Shown here: in pieces, positions 1 through 8,236 of the stretch
Layout: the number at the start of each line of letters is the position of its first letter
Numbering within the stretch: the first letter of the stretch is position 1
DNA from: Ephemeroptericola cinctiostellae
GTDB lineage: Bacteria; Pseudomonadota; Gammaproteobacteria; Burkholderiales; Burkholderiaceae
NCBI RefSeq assembly: GCF_003339525.1
Contig: NZ_CP031124.1
Span: 2,659,408-2,723,407 of the forward strand
Length of the DNA: 64,000 nt
Direction of reading: 5' to 3'
Program-made: the position numbers and the translations under genes
Notes under the pieces: model-generated
The model's database searches: none
Told to the model about the DNA's origin: nothing
What the model saw: the letters and a program-made list of their open reading frames with translations, nothing else

Positions 1-1
1 C

Positions 2-160
2 ACGTTTGCCATGCAACATGCCGCCAGCGGTGAGTGCTTTGATGTGGCGGCGATTAAACGCCGCTCCGAACTGGTCTTGGCGGGACGATTTGCGCACATT
101 CACACCGTGAGCAGCGTGCTCAACGCATTGGCTGCATCACAAAGGGAGGTGCTCGCATGA
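2..160 (+). CDS. C-terminal fragment of an unrecognised protein (cut by window edge)
   Basis: An open frame enters from the left edge and ends at a TGA at 158-160, giving about 52 residues that finish in ...QREVLA. The stop overlaps the ATG of the next gene in an ATGA arrangement, which suggests one transcript and translational coupling. The tail is Ala/Leu-rich and looks like an ordinary folded domain with no visible membrane segment. I do not recognise the family. The coding call rests on the open frame and the coupled junction only. Confidence 0.5.
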   Translation, partial: TFAMQHAASGECFDVAAIKRRSELVLAGRFAHIHTVSSVLNALAASQREVLA

Positions 161-1065
161 GCGCATTGGACATGGGGCGTGCGTTGCTGATTGTGCTGAT
201 TTGGGGGGTGAATTTTGTGGCCATCAAAATTGGTTTGCAGCACATCCCACCGTTTGCGCTCGGTGCGTTGCGCTTTGCAGCCGTTGCCTTACCTGCGGTT
301 TTTTTCGTGGCACGCCCACGTTTGCCTTGGCGTTGGCTGTTCGCTTACGCATTGTGCATCAGCTTTGGTCAGTTTGCATTTCTGTTCATCGGCATGCGAC
401 TGGGCATGCCTGCGGGCTTGGCATCATTGGTGTTGCAAGTCTCTGCGCCGTTCACACTGATCTTTTCAGCTTATTTTTTCAAAGAGTCGGTAAAGTCGCA
501 TCAAATCATCGGCATGCTCATTTCAGCCGTGGGTTTGGTCTGTCTAGCGAGTTACTCTTTAGCGCAACGTTCGCCCAGTCAATCGGAGGTCTCATGGATT
601 GGTTTTACATTGACCGTGTGTGCGGGTGCATCATGGGCACTGGGCAATGTCGTGAACAAACACATCGCCCGCTCAAGCCCCGTGCCATTGCTCAATCTCG
701 TGATTTGGGGCGCGCTGGTGGTCTTGCCTTTTTTCACCATCAGTGCATTGTGGTTTGAAGGACTGGATGTGTTTGCCCGCATCGCCGTTCAATTCACATG
801 GCAAGATGTCGCCGCCATCGCTTACATTGCTTACCTTGCAACGATTGTGGGCTATGTGCTGTGGGGCGGTTTGCTCGCGCGTTACCCTGCGTCATGGATT
901 GCGCCGATCACCCTCATGGTGCCGCCCATTGGCCTGACCGCTGGCTTTGTTTTGCTCAATGAACACTTGATGGGTTGGCAAATCTTTGGCATTGTGGTGG
1001 TCATGGTGGGTCTGTTGTTCAACGTATTGGGTCACCATGTGTTAGAACGATTGCAAAGACGATAG
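157..1065 (+). CDS. eamA: EamA/RhaT-family DMT exporter, EamA (YdeD)-like
   Basis: A 302-residue inner-membrane transporter with about ten hydrophobic segments arranged as two EamA repeats (roughly 7-135 and 150-292). The N-terminal half closely resembles E. coli EamA (YdeD), the O-acetylserine/cysteine exporter: WGVNFVAIKIGL, FFVARPRLPW and GMPAGLASLVLQ sit at the expected places. The substrate in this organism is inferred from that similarity; amino-acid or metabolite efflux is the safe statement. Start chosen at the ATG overlapping the upstream stop, with GGGAGG 7 bases before it. Normal length for the family. Confidence 0.85.
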   Translation: MSALDMGRALLIVLIWGVNFVAIKIGLQHIPPFALGALRFAAVALPAVFFVARPRLPWRWLFAYALCISFGQFAFLFIGMRLGMPAGLASLVLQVSAPFTLIFSAYFFKESVKSHQIIGMLISAVGLVCLASYSLAQRSPSQSEVSWIGFTLTVCAGASWALGNVVNKHIARSSPVPLLNLVIWGALVVLPFFTISALWFEGLDVFARIAVQFTWQDVAAIAYIAYLATIVGYVLWGGLLARYPASWIAPITLMVPPIGLTAGFVLLNEHLMGWQIFGIVVVMVGLLFNVLGHHVLERLQRR

Positions 1066-1114
1066 CCCCACACTGCACAGCAGTATTCATGTTTCAGATA
1101 TTGAAGGAAAAATC

Positions 1115-1426
1115 ATGTTAGAGCTCAGACCAAACTGCGAGCATTGCAATGTCGCGCTGCCACCCAGTGCCGTTGATGCACGCATATGCAGTTACGAATG
1201 CACCTTTTGTGCCCATTGCGTCGACACCATTTTGCAAGCCAATGTGTGCCCAAACTGTGGCGGTGGCTTTGTGCCTCGCCCCATACGGCCATTCAACGAT
1301 TGGCACAATGGCAACTGCCTCACATCGGATCCCGCCAGTACGGCGGTTAAGTTTCGCCCTGTGAACATGAGCGCTTATGCGGAACTTGTGGCAAAAGTCT
1401 CTGGCTTGCCGCCAGAACAGAGGTGA
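1115..1426 (+). CDS. DUF1272 cysteine-rich zinc-binding protein
   Basis: A 103-residue soluble protein with eight cysteines at 8, 11, 25, 29, 32, 35, 45 and 48, in CxxC pairs typical of the DUF1272 family. These probably hold zinc in a ribbon-like fold. It opens with MLELRPNCEHC, the family's characteristic start. The C-terminal half beyond residue 60 has no recognisable motif. It follows the exporter by about 50 bases with a GAAGGA ribosome site. The function of the family is unknown; conserved cysteine spacing is the only functional clue. Confidence 0.75.
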   Translation: MLELRPNCEHCNVALPPSAVDARICSYECTFCAHCVDTILQANVCPNCGGGFVPRPIRPFNDWHNGNCLTSDPASTAVKFRPVNMSAYAELVAKVSGLPPEQR

Positions 1427-1525
1427 TCTCATCAAAGTGAGGGCACTTGGGTTGCCCATAAGGCTCACCCAATGTGCCATTCAGCCTGTTGGAGCCTGTG
1501 AAGCCTATTGGAGTCTACTGCCCTT

Positions 1526-1759
1526 CTAATCGCTTTTTGACTCATCGATATAAGACAAAGCCCCCGTTGGGCAACGCTCCACTTGGGCAATCAATTCAGC
1601 CGTCGTGGCATTTTCAATTTTAATCCACGGTTTTTCTTTTGGATTGTACACAGCAGGCAATGTTTTCACGCACACCCCCGCATGCTGACACAAACCATTT
1701 TGCCAAACAATGGTGATTTCGCCATTGCTGTATTTTTTGATGGTGTTATTTTTGTCCAT
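1526..1759 (-). CDS. yjdI: YjdI-like iron-sulfur binding protein
   Basis: 77 residues matching the YjdI/Fer4_19 family. Key residues are C24, C30 and C63 plus H26 in the GLCQHAGVC and ERCPTGAL motifs, which probably ligate an Fe-S cluster. The KEKPWI segment is also typical. It lies 50 bp downstream of a YjdJ-like acetyltransferase gene on the same strand; the same two genes are neighbours in enterobacteria, which supports both calls. The physiological role of the pair is not established. Confidence 0.8.
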   Translation of the reverse strand: MDKNNTIKKYSNGEITIVWQNGLCQHAGVCVKTLPAVYNPKEKPWIKIENATTAELIAQVERCPTGALSYIDESKSD

Positions 1760-1809
1760 GCTTGCCCCCGAAAGTTGACTTCAAAAAATGAAGCCGTCCA
1801 CTCTAAATA

Positions 1810-2088
1810 TCACAAAACATCATGAAATGCCTCAGTTTTATCAAAAACACTTTTGGCAAAAGGGCACAAAGGAATGATTTTGATGCCCCTCTCCCGTGCA
1901 AAAGCAACCGCTCGCTCAACCATCTGACGACCGACACCTTGGCCTTTAAGCGACGCGTCCACCGCCGTATGGTCAATGATGATTTTTTCATCGGCCAACC
2001 AAACATAGGTCATCTCTGCCACATCATGCTGATCAATTTGAACGAAAAAACGACCCTTTTTACCATCATCGTGTTGTTGAATGTCCAT
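1810..2088 (-). CDS. yjdJ: YjdJ-like GNAT-family N-acetyltransferase
   Basis: A 92-residue compact GNAT domain. The acetyl-CoA loop is seen as LKGQGVGRQMV, followed by the family signature IIPLCPFAKSVFDK near the C terminus. Length agrees with E. coli YjdJ (about 90 aa). It is the first gene of a two-gene unit with the YjdI-like ferredoxin gene. The acceptor substrate is unknown. The region between this start and the divergent AraC-family gene at 2195 (about 105 bp) should hold promoters for both directions. Confidence 0.8.
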   Translation of the reverse strand: MDIQQHDDGKKGRFFVQIDQHDVAEMTYVWLADEKIIIDHTAVDASLKGQGVGRQMVERAVAFARERGIKIIPLCPFAKSVFDKTEAFHDVL

Positions 2089-2194
2089 TTAAACCCTCTT
2101 TTCTTCAAGTGACTTATGACACAATGCATTGATTTCATGTGAAAAAAACATCATCTCATCTCTTATTGAACATTTCCTGAGCAATTAAAAGACC

Positions 2195-3127
2195 ATGCGC
2201 ACCATACCCATTTACTTTGTGATTCTACCCAACACCCTGCTCACCGATTTGGCGATCAGTGCAGATGCATTGCTGTACAGTAATCGATTTCAAGGTGATG
2301 TGCAATTCAAACTGCATTTTATTGGCATGGCACATCAAGTCAATACGTCAATTGGACTTGCTTTGATGAACATACAGCCATTGCCAGCCCAGTTGCCAAT
2401 TGATGCGGTGGTCATCGTACCTGGAACGGCGGGAAATTGGAACGAAGACACAACATCCACCGCCATCACAGCAGCGTGGCTGAGCACATTGCCCACGAAG
2501 CAGCCCTTGATTTGTATTTGTGCGGGCAGCATTTTAGCTGCAATGGCGGGTTTACTCAAACACAAACGCTGCACCACACATCACGCCCACTATGACGACC
2601 TGCGGCGCATCGAACCCACAGCGGTGTTGGAAATGAACCACATGTACGTCGAAGACGGGCACATCATGACCAGTGCAGGCGTGACCGCTGGGCTGGACGT
2701 GACCTTGCGCTACATTGAAAAAACCACAAATGCCCACTGTGCTGCCAGCGTCGCTCAACACATGGTGGTCTATCAGCGCCGTGCCAGCCTCGACCCAGAG
2801 CCATCGCCACTGCTACAACACCGCAACCACATCCACCCTGCGGTGCATCGGGTGCAAACCGCCATCCTCGTCAATCCTACACACCCGTGGCACACAAACG
2901 ACATGGCCGACGTGGCCTGCGTCAGCCCTCGGCATTTGACTCGGTTATTTAAGCAAGAAGCGGGGATTTTGCCACATGAATACCTGCGCAAAATCCGAGT
3001 CGGACTCGCGCAACAATTGAATTTAGAACGCCGACACAGCCAAGAAGAGCTTGCCTATCGGGTGGGATTCACCTCAGCGCAGCAGTTGCGGCGCGCTATG
3101 AAGCTCAGTAAAACCAACCCGTCCTAA
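2195..3127 (+). CDS. GlxA-family AraC transcriptional regulator (DJ-1/PfpI + HTH)
   Basis: 310 residues. The first ~190 form a DJ-1/PfpI-like amidotransferase fold, with the nucleophile-elbow segment LICICAGS placing a cysteine at about 109. Residues ~210-310 form the double helix-turn-helix of AraC regulators (ADVACVSPRHLTRLFKQEAG, then a second helix pair ending LRRAMKL). Such proteins are DNA-binding regulators whose DJ-1 domain is thought to sense a ligand and usually lacks enzyme activity. The target is unknown; the divergent yjdJ-yjdI pair is a candidate. The 3' end overlaps the opposing CopD-like gene by 23 bp. Confidence 0.82.
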   Translation: MRTIPIYFVILPNTLLTDLAISADALLYSNRFQGDVQFKLHFIGMAHQVNTSIGLALMNIQPLPAQLPIDAVVIVPGTAGNWNEDTTSTAITAAWLSTLPTKQPLICICAGSILAAMAGLLKHKRCTTHHAHYDDLRRIEPTAVLEMNHMYVEDGHIMTSAGVTAGLDVTLRYIEKTTNAHCAASVAQHMVVYQRRASLDPEPSPLLQHRNHIHPAVHRVQTAILVNPTHPWHTNDMADVACVSPRHLTRLFKQEAGILPHEYLRKIRVGLAQQLNLERRHSQEELAYRVGFTSAQQLRRAMKLSKTNPS

Positions 3128-3548
3128 ATGAAACCCCAACAACAGCAAACAAAACAGAAATCAAGGTCACAGGCACAATGTGCCAAGCCATGACGGTTAA
3201 ATTGTTGGCCGACAATTTGGGAATGACACGAAACTTCGCATGAATCGCAAAAGCGACGCTGGCGGTCAGCAACAACAACTTGACTGCAATCAACCGCGCC
3301 ACAGGATTGTCAAACGCCAACCACTGACTGACATCTGGCAACATGTGATGAGCCAACCACACACCAGTCAAGACCTGAAGCAACAATGCGGGCATGCCAA
3401 TGCGTTCATAACCCGATTCAAAGCGTGACAACTGCTCAACGGATTTTTCCCTTAATACGCGAGGCAACACCGTCAGTGCGAGCACCAAATGCCCTCCCGT
3501 CCAAACCATCGCCCCCAAAACATGAAGAAGTAAGATCACGCCGTACAT
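3105..3548 (-). CDS. CopD-family integral membrane protein
   Basis: 147 residues with four predicted membrane helices (roughly 1-22, 50-70, 82-102 and 122-142). The opening LHVLGAMVWTGGHL carries the conserved histidines and tryptophan of the CopD/DUF2269-type membrane family. Members have been linked to copper handling or haem-containing membrane functions, but the role of this short stand-alone form is not known. It converges on and overlaps the GlxA-type regulator by 23 bp at the 3' ends. hemN lies about 97 bp further along the same strand. Confidence 0.7.
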   Translation of the reverse strand: MYGVILLLHVLGAMVWTGGHLVLALTVLPRVLREKSVEQLSRFESGYERIGMPALLLQVLTGVWLAHHMLPDVSQWLAFDNPVARLIAVKLLLLTASVAFAIHAKFRVIPKLSANNLTVMAWHIVPVTLISVLFAVVGVSFRTGWFY

Positions 3549-3644
3549 AAGCCCTCCTTTTGGTTGAAAAATTCACCGGTGCGGGATCCGCTCAGCCCAG
3601 CCACCAGCTTAACCATCATCTTAATCATCACTTCAATCGCACCT

Positions 3645-5027
3645 CTAAATCATCATCGAAAACAAACGCGTTTCAGGCTGTTTCGCCCACAACCGCACGT
3701 CAAATGCCATCGCGATGTTGCGGATAAAGGGTCGTCCTGACTCGAGCACGGTGAGGCTGTGATCGGTTAAAACCAACAAGCCATCGGTACGCATTTCCTC
3801 AAGTCGTGCGACAATCTCTGGTAACTCAGAAATGCGCATCGCCTCATCTGACCAATCGGTGTGCATGCGACACATGATGTTCAAGATGTGCTGGCGCACA
3901 ATGAGATCCTCATCGGTCAACAGGTGACCGCGCTGAATCGGCCACTCATCGGCCTCTATGCGAGCCAGATAACCGTCCAAATCTTTATCGTTTTGAGCAA
4001 ACCCCGACCATACGTCCGAGATTGACGACACGCCAAGACCAATCATCAGCTGCGTATTGGTTTCGGTATACCCCATGAAATTGCGATGCAGTCGCGCCTC
4101 TCGCATGGCAATGCATAAACTGTCTGTCGTGCGGGCAAAATGATCCATACCCACTTCCACATAACCCATGTCATCAAATAAATCCTTACCCAGCTCATAC
4201 AGTGCGCGCTTCACAGGACCGCTCGGTAAATCGGCCTCATCAAACCCACGTTGACCATTGCCTTTAATCCACGGCACATGTGCGTAACTGTAAAAAGCCA
4301 AACGATCAGGTGCCAGCTCAGCGGTCTTGCGAATTGTGGCCTCCACAGAAGCGATGGTCTGATGCGGCAAACCAAACACAAGGTCATGGCTGATCGAGGT
4401 GTAACCGATGTCACGCGCCATCTCATGCACACGCTGTACATGTTCAAAGGGCTGAATCCGATGAATTGCGGCCTGCACTTTGGCATCATAATCCTGAACA
4501 CCATAACTGACACGGCGAAAACCCACATCGAACAACGCTTGTAAATGCTCGCGGGTCGTGTTGTTTGGATGCCCTTCAAAGCTAAATTCACGCCCTTCGG
4601 CACGCTCGGCATGCTTGAATAAACCCTCGATCAACGCAGTCAAATGCTCAGGGCTGAAAAATGTGGGCGTTCCGCCACCCAAATGAATTTCTCGAATGCG
4701 CGGCGGCTCATCTGAATGCTGCGCCAACAAGTCGACATACATGCGCCACTCTTTCAGCAGCGCAGCGATATACCGCGCCTCAACCGAATGCTTGCGCGTG
4801 ATGCGTCGATTACACGCACAAAAGGTGCATAGGCTTTCACAATACGGCAGGTGAATATACAAACTCACCCCTTGATTGGCATTGCTGATTTTGAAGGTAT
4901 CAATGGCATTTTTTAAATAAGCAAGCGTACTAAAATCAGCCTCCTGCCAATACGGCACGGTCGGATAACTCGTATAACGTGGGCCTGCGACATTGTATTT
5001 TTCAACCAAGTGATGCGGTGTTTTCAT
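3645..5027 (-). CDS. hemN: oxygen-independent coproporphyrinogen III oxidase HemN
   Basis: 460 residues, the standard length of HemN. This radical-SAM enzyme decarboxylates coproporphyrinogen III to protoporphyrinogen IX when oxygen is low. The cluster motif is C63xxxC67xxC70xC72 (CESLCTFCAC), preceded by SLYIHLPY; the GGGTPTFF and YTETNTQLMIGLG segments are also typical. The start MKTPHHLVEKYNVAGPRYTSYP is the usual family N terminus. No FNR-type palindrome was convincing upstream. Cytoplasmic; part of haem biosynthesis. Confidence 0.95.
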   Translation of the reverse strand: MKTPHHLVEKYNVAGPRYTSYPTVPYWQEADFSTLAYLKNAIDTFKISNANQGVSLYIHLPYCESLCTFCACNRRITRKHSVEARYIAALLKEWRMYVDLLAQHSDEPPRIREIHLGGGTPTFFSPEHLTALIEGLFKHAERAEGREFSFEGHPNNTTREHLQALFDVGFRRVSYGVQDYDAKVQAAIHRIQPFEHVQRVHEMARDIGYTSISHDLVFGLPHQTIASVEATIRKTAELAPDRLAFYSYAHVPWIKGNGQRGFDEADLPSGPVKRALYELGKDLFDDMGYVEVGMDHFARTTDSLCIAMREARLHRNFMGYTETNTQLMIGLGVSSISDVWSGFAQNDKDLDGYLARIEADEWPIQRGHLLTDEDLIVRQHILNIMCRMHTDWSDEAMRISELPEIVARLEEMRTDGLLVLTDHSLTVLESGRPFIRNIAMAFDVRLWAKQPETRLFSMMI

Positions 5028-5303
5028 AGGTAAAATTTAAGTGTGAATCCATTAAACGACACGGCGCTTGTCCCAAACGCCATATTGGAAGTGTTGTATC
5101 TGACCATTGATTGCATTCGTAAAGGCATCAGAACAGTTCATGAGTCCGTTTGCGCATCCCCGCGCCCTGACTTGGGAACACAAGCCCATAGAACAAGCCC
5201 AAATGTTTCTCCGCAGCACATGATGAAAAAATAAACTTCGCATTTCATCACCCATGAGAGGTGTGTGGCAGTCGCGCCCTGCAGTCGAAACCATCAAAAG
5301 GCA

Positions 5304-5915
5304 TCACGCCCAAGGCACCAACCAATCCGCCAACGGTTTACATTGCTCAATCAAACGCGCATTGGGTTCATCACTCGCCATCACCCACGCCCGCGCCGCT
5401 TCAGGCGTGCGCCCAAATTGCACATGGCGCTCGATCAAACGGGGCATGCGCAGCACCTCATCCACATCAACATACCAAGACGCATCCAGTAGGGGGCGCA
5501 CATGCCGCCATGCGCCTGTTTGCAACAACAAATAATTGCCCTCCGCAATGACCAGAGGTGTTTCAGGTGCAATCGCAATGCTGCCCGCAATCCCCGCCTC
5601 CAAGCTGCGATCAAACTCAGGCGCATAAATCACTTCATCCGTCTGATGGCGTACACGCGACAACAACGACACAAAACCAGCGGCATCAAATGTGTCGGGC
5701 GCACCTTTGCGCTGATCACGTCCCAAACGACGCAATTCGGCATCCGCAAGGTGAAAGCCATCCATCGGCAAGACCACCACCTGCGAACCAAAATGTTCAA
5801 CAATCTGGGCCACAAGGGTTGATTTACCCGCTCCAGGTGCACCGACAATGCCAAGAATTTGGCGTTGTCGCGTGTCGAGTAAATGTTGAATGTTATTTTT
5901 AATATCGGAGTGCAT
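5304..5915 (-). CDS. P-loop nucleoside/sugar kinase (YggC/FrcK-like, PanK/uridine-kinase superfamily)
   Basis: I start this at the ATG ending at 5915 (203 aa), because the Walker A motif GAPGAGKS then falls at residues 25-32 as expected, and a purine-rich stretch lies upstream; a longer frame to 6035 is open but unsupported. PMDGFHLADAELRRLG is a substrate-loop signature of the uridine kinase/pantothenate kinase superfamily, and APEFDRSLEAG and VIAEGNYLLL also fit. Members phosphorylate small molecules, and some are linked to fructose or pentose metabolism. The substrate here cannot be read from sequence. Confidence 0.75.
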   Translation of the reverse strand: MHSDIKNNIQHLLDTRQRQILGIVGAPGAGKSTLVAQIVEHFGSQVVVLPMDGFHLADAELRRLGRDQRKGAPDTFDAAGFVSLLSRVRHQTDEVIYAPEFDRSLEAGIAGSIAIAPETPLVIAEGNYLLLQTGAWRHVRPLLDASWYVDVDEVLRMPRLIERHVQFGRTPEAARAWVMASDEPNARLIEQCKPLADWLVPWA

Positions 5916-6218
5916 GCCTCGCGCCTTATGATCAGGGCATTCATGAAAAGGATTCAATGACGTGATGATCTTTGACCTCACATTGAACTCAAACAATTTA
6001 TTTTTTCTTAAAACAAAAGAACAAAGGCAACACAATCATCAAAGACAAGCCAATGGCAATGAGAAACCGCGCGGACCAACGCTGAGACAAAAACCAAGCA
6101 ATGCCACCTAAAACAGGTGGACAGAACACATGGCAAATCACTTGTACCGTGAAGCCAGCAAAAGTTGACTCATCAATGCATTTCTCTCACCTTTCTGGTT
6201 CAAACTCACAGAGTCTCA
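5916..6218. other. Intergenic region with a start-less open frame on the minus strand
   Basis: Between glnS and the kinase gene there are 303 bp without a convincing gene. On the minus strand a frame is open from about 6176 down to a TAA at 5998-6000. It encodes a hydrophobic peptide (includes VLGGIAWFLSQRW and LIVLPLFFCF-like segments) resembling two membrane helices, but no ATG, GTG or TTG with a ribosome site starts it. It may be a decayed small membrane-protein gene, or chance. Confidence 0.3.
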
Positions 6219-7979
6219 TCACCGTTTTTGCCAAGTGTCCTTCAATCCAACGATCCGATTAAACACCAACGCACCCGCTTTTGAATCCACTTTATCGGTC
6301 ACAAAATAACCGTGGCGTTCAAATTGAAAATGCGTTTCAGCAGCGACGTTGGCAATGCTTTGTTCAACCATGCCTTGTGTGATGTGTTTGGAGTCGGGGT
6401 TAAGGGCTTGCAAGAAATCTTTGCCACCTGCATCAGGGTGTGCGTCGTTGAACAGACGGTCGTACACACGGATTTCAGCGGGGACGGCAGAGACATCGGA
6501 CAACCAGTGGATGTTGCCTTTGACTTTGTAGTTGTTTGAGCCTTCAGTGCCGCTTTTGCTGTCGGCGAAATAGTTCGCGTGGACAGCGGTGACGTTGCCG
6601 TGTTCATCGGTGTCAAAGCCCGTGCATTCGATGACGAAACCATAACGCAAGCGCACTTTGTTGCCCACAAACAATCGGAAGAAACCTTTGACAGGCTCAG
6701 CCATAAAGTCATCTTGATCAATCCACAACTCGCGGGTCAGTTCAAAATGACGCTCACCCATTTCTGGGTGGTGCGGGTGAACAGGGGCTTTGCACGGTTC
6801 TGCATGGTCAACAGGGTAGTTGTCAAGGATGAGTTTCAATGGCTTGAGCACAGCGACCGCGCGTGGGGCTTTTTCGTCCAAATCATCGCGCACGGCTTGC
6901 TCCAGCACGCTCATGTCAATCCAAGAGTCAGCCTTTGACACACCAATGCGTTCACAAAACAAACGAATCGATTCTGGGGTGAAACCACGACGGCGAATAC
7001 CCACAAGGGTCATCATGCGTGGATCATCCCAACCATCGACTAAATTTTCTTCAACCAATTGCAACAGCTTGCGTTTACTGGTGATGGCGTAGGTCAAATT
7101 AAGGCGCGCAAATTCAGTTTGTTCGGGCAATGGCTGAGCCAATGCGCCCACCTCAACCAAACGGGCAAGCACCCAGTTGTACAACGGGCGGTTATTTTCA
7201 AATTCGAGCGTACACAGCGAATGCGTGACTTGTTCAATCGCATCGGAAATGCAGTGGGTGAAATCGTATAACGGGTAAATGCACCATGCATCGCCCGTGC
7301 GGTGATGGTGCACGAAACGAATGCGATAAATCACGGGGTCGCGCATGGCGATGAACGATGAGGCCATGTCGATTTTGGCGCGCAAGACATGCTCGCCTTC
7401 TTTAAACTCACCCGCTTTCATGCGACGGAAAAGATCCAGAGACTCGGCGGTTGGGCGATCACGATGAGGCGAGTTTTGTCCCGCTTCATGCAGTTGACCG
7501 CGCTGGGCACGAATGGTGTCCGCATCTTGACTGTCGATGTAAGCGTGGCCCGCCTCAATGAGTTTTTCTGCAAAAGCATACAGTTGCTCAAAGTAGTCGG
7601 ATGCATAGTGCAAATGCTCGCCCGTCGCATCCGTCCAGTCAAAACCCAACCACTTCACCGTACTTTTGATTGAGTCAACATATTCAGTGGACTCTTTTTC
7701 AGGGTTGGTGTCGTCAAAGCGCAGGTTGCAGCGACCGCCATACGTTTGCGCGAGGCCAAAATTAATGCAAATGCTTTTCGCATGACCGATGTGTAAATAG
7801 CCATTCGGCTCAGGTGGAAAGCGGGTGATGATCGGCGGTAAACCCACGCGGTCATATTTGTGTTGTGCCGCATCGGCTTCAATTTTTTGACGAATGAAAT
7901 TGGATACAGTTTCAGCGTTGTGCTCTGTTTGTGTTGCGGTATTTTTTTCAGTCATGGTTTGGTAAACATTTAAATTCAA
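6219..7979 (-). CDS. glnS: glutaminyl-tRNA synthetase
   Basis: 586 residues; class I synthetase that charges tRNA-Gln with glutamine. PPEPNGYLHIGHAKSI contains the HIGH motif at 63-66; the second ATP motif is the SKR of YAITSKRKL. RFDDTNPEKE and ESIRLFCERIGVSK are GlnRS-specific, and the C-terminal ~220 residues match the anticodon-binding beta-barrels. An internal start at residue 9 (MTEKN) would also be acceptable. A 240-base spacer separates it from ptsI. Confidence 0.96.
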   Translation of the reverse strand: MNLNVYQTMTEKNTATQTEHNAETVSNFIRQKIEADAAQHKYDRVGLPPIITRFPPEPNGYLHIGHAKSICINFGLAQTYGGRCNLRFDDTNPEKESTEYVDSIKSTVKWLGFDWTDATGEHLHYASDYFEQLYAFAEKLIEAGHAYIDSQDADTIRAQRGQLHEAGQNSPHRDRPTAESLDLFRRMKAGEFKEGEHVLRAKIDMASSFIAMRDPVIYRIRFVHHHRTGDAWCIYPLYDFTHCISDAIEQVTHSLCTLEFENNRPLYNWVLARLVEVGALAQPLPEQTEFARLNLTYAITSKRKLLQLVEENLVDGWDDPRMMTLVGIRRRGFTPESIRLFCERIGVSKADSWIDMSVLEQAVRDDLDEKAPRAVAVLKPLKLILDNYPVDHAEPCKAPVHPHHPEMGERHFELTRELWIDQDDFMAEPVKGFFRLFVGNKVRLRYGFVIECTGFDTDEHGNVTAVHANYFADSKSGTEGSNNYKVKGNIHWLSDVSAVPAEIRVYDRLFNDAHPDAGGKDFLQALNPDSKHITQGMVEQSIANVAAETHFQFERHGYFVTDKVDSKAGALVFNRIVGLKDTWQKR

Positions 7980-8236
7980 TCATCAGATTGGAATGGTGGA
8001 TTGGGTTTCACACGACAAACACGTGGCGCAAAGTGATTCAAGGCCATGCTCATTTGTGAATCTAAAGACGTCGGATAAGTCCGTTTTTTCAACAGTCGGT
8101 TCAAGTTACTTGACATTTAAAACACATGTCGAGCTTAACCTTTGGGTTTTAATCGGTGCTTTCATTTCATCAAAGTCTGCTGATAAAACACATCACATCG
8201 ATCACGGAAAAACAGGGTCTTTTTTGTCTTTCTTGC

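Noticed and set aside
5043..5234. 63-codon plus-strand ORF upstream of hemN
   Set aside because: No ribosome site or recognisable sequence; likely chance in the hemN leader region.
5028..5303. FNR box upstream of hemN
   Set aside because: A TTGAT half-site occurs near 5106 but no matching ATCAA half at the correct distance.
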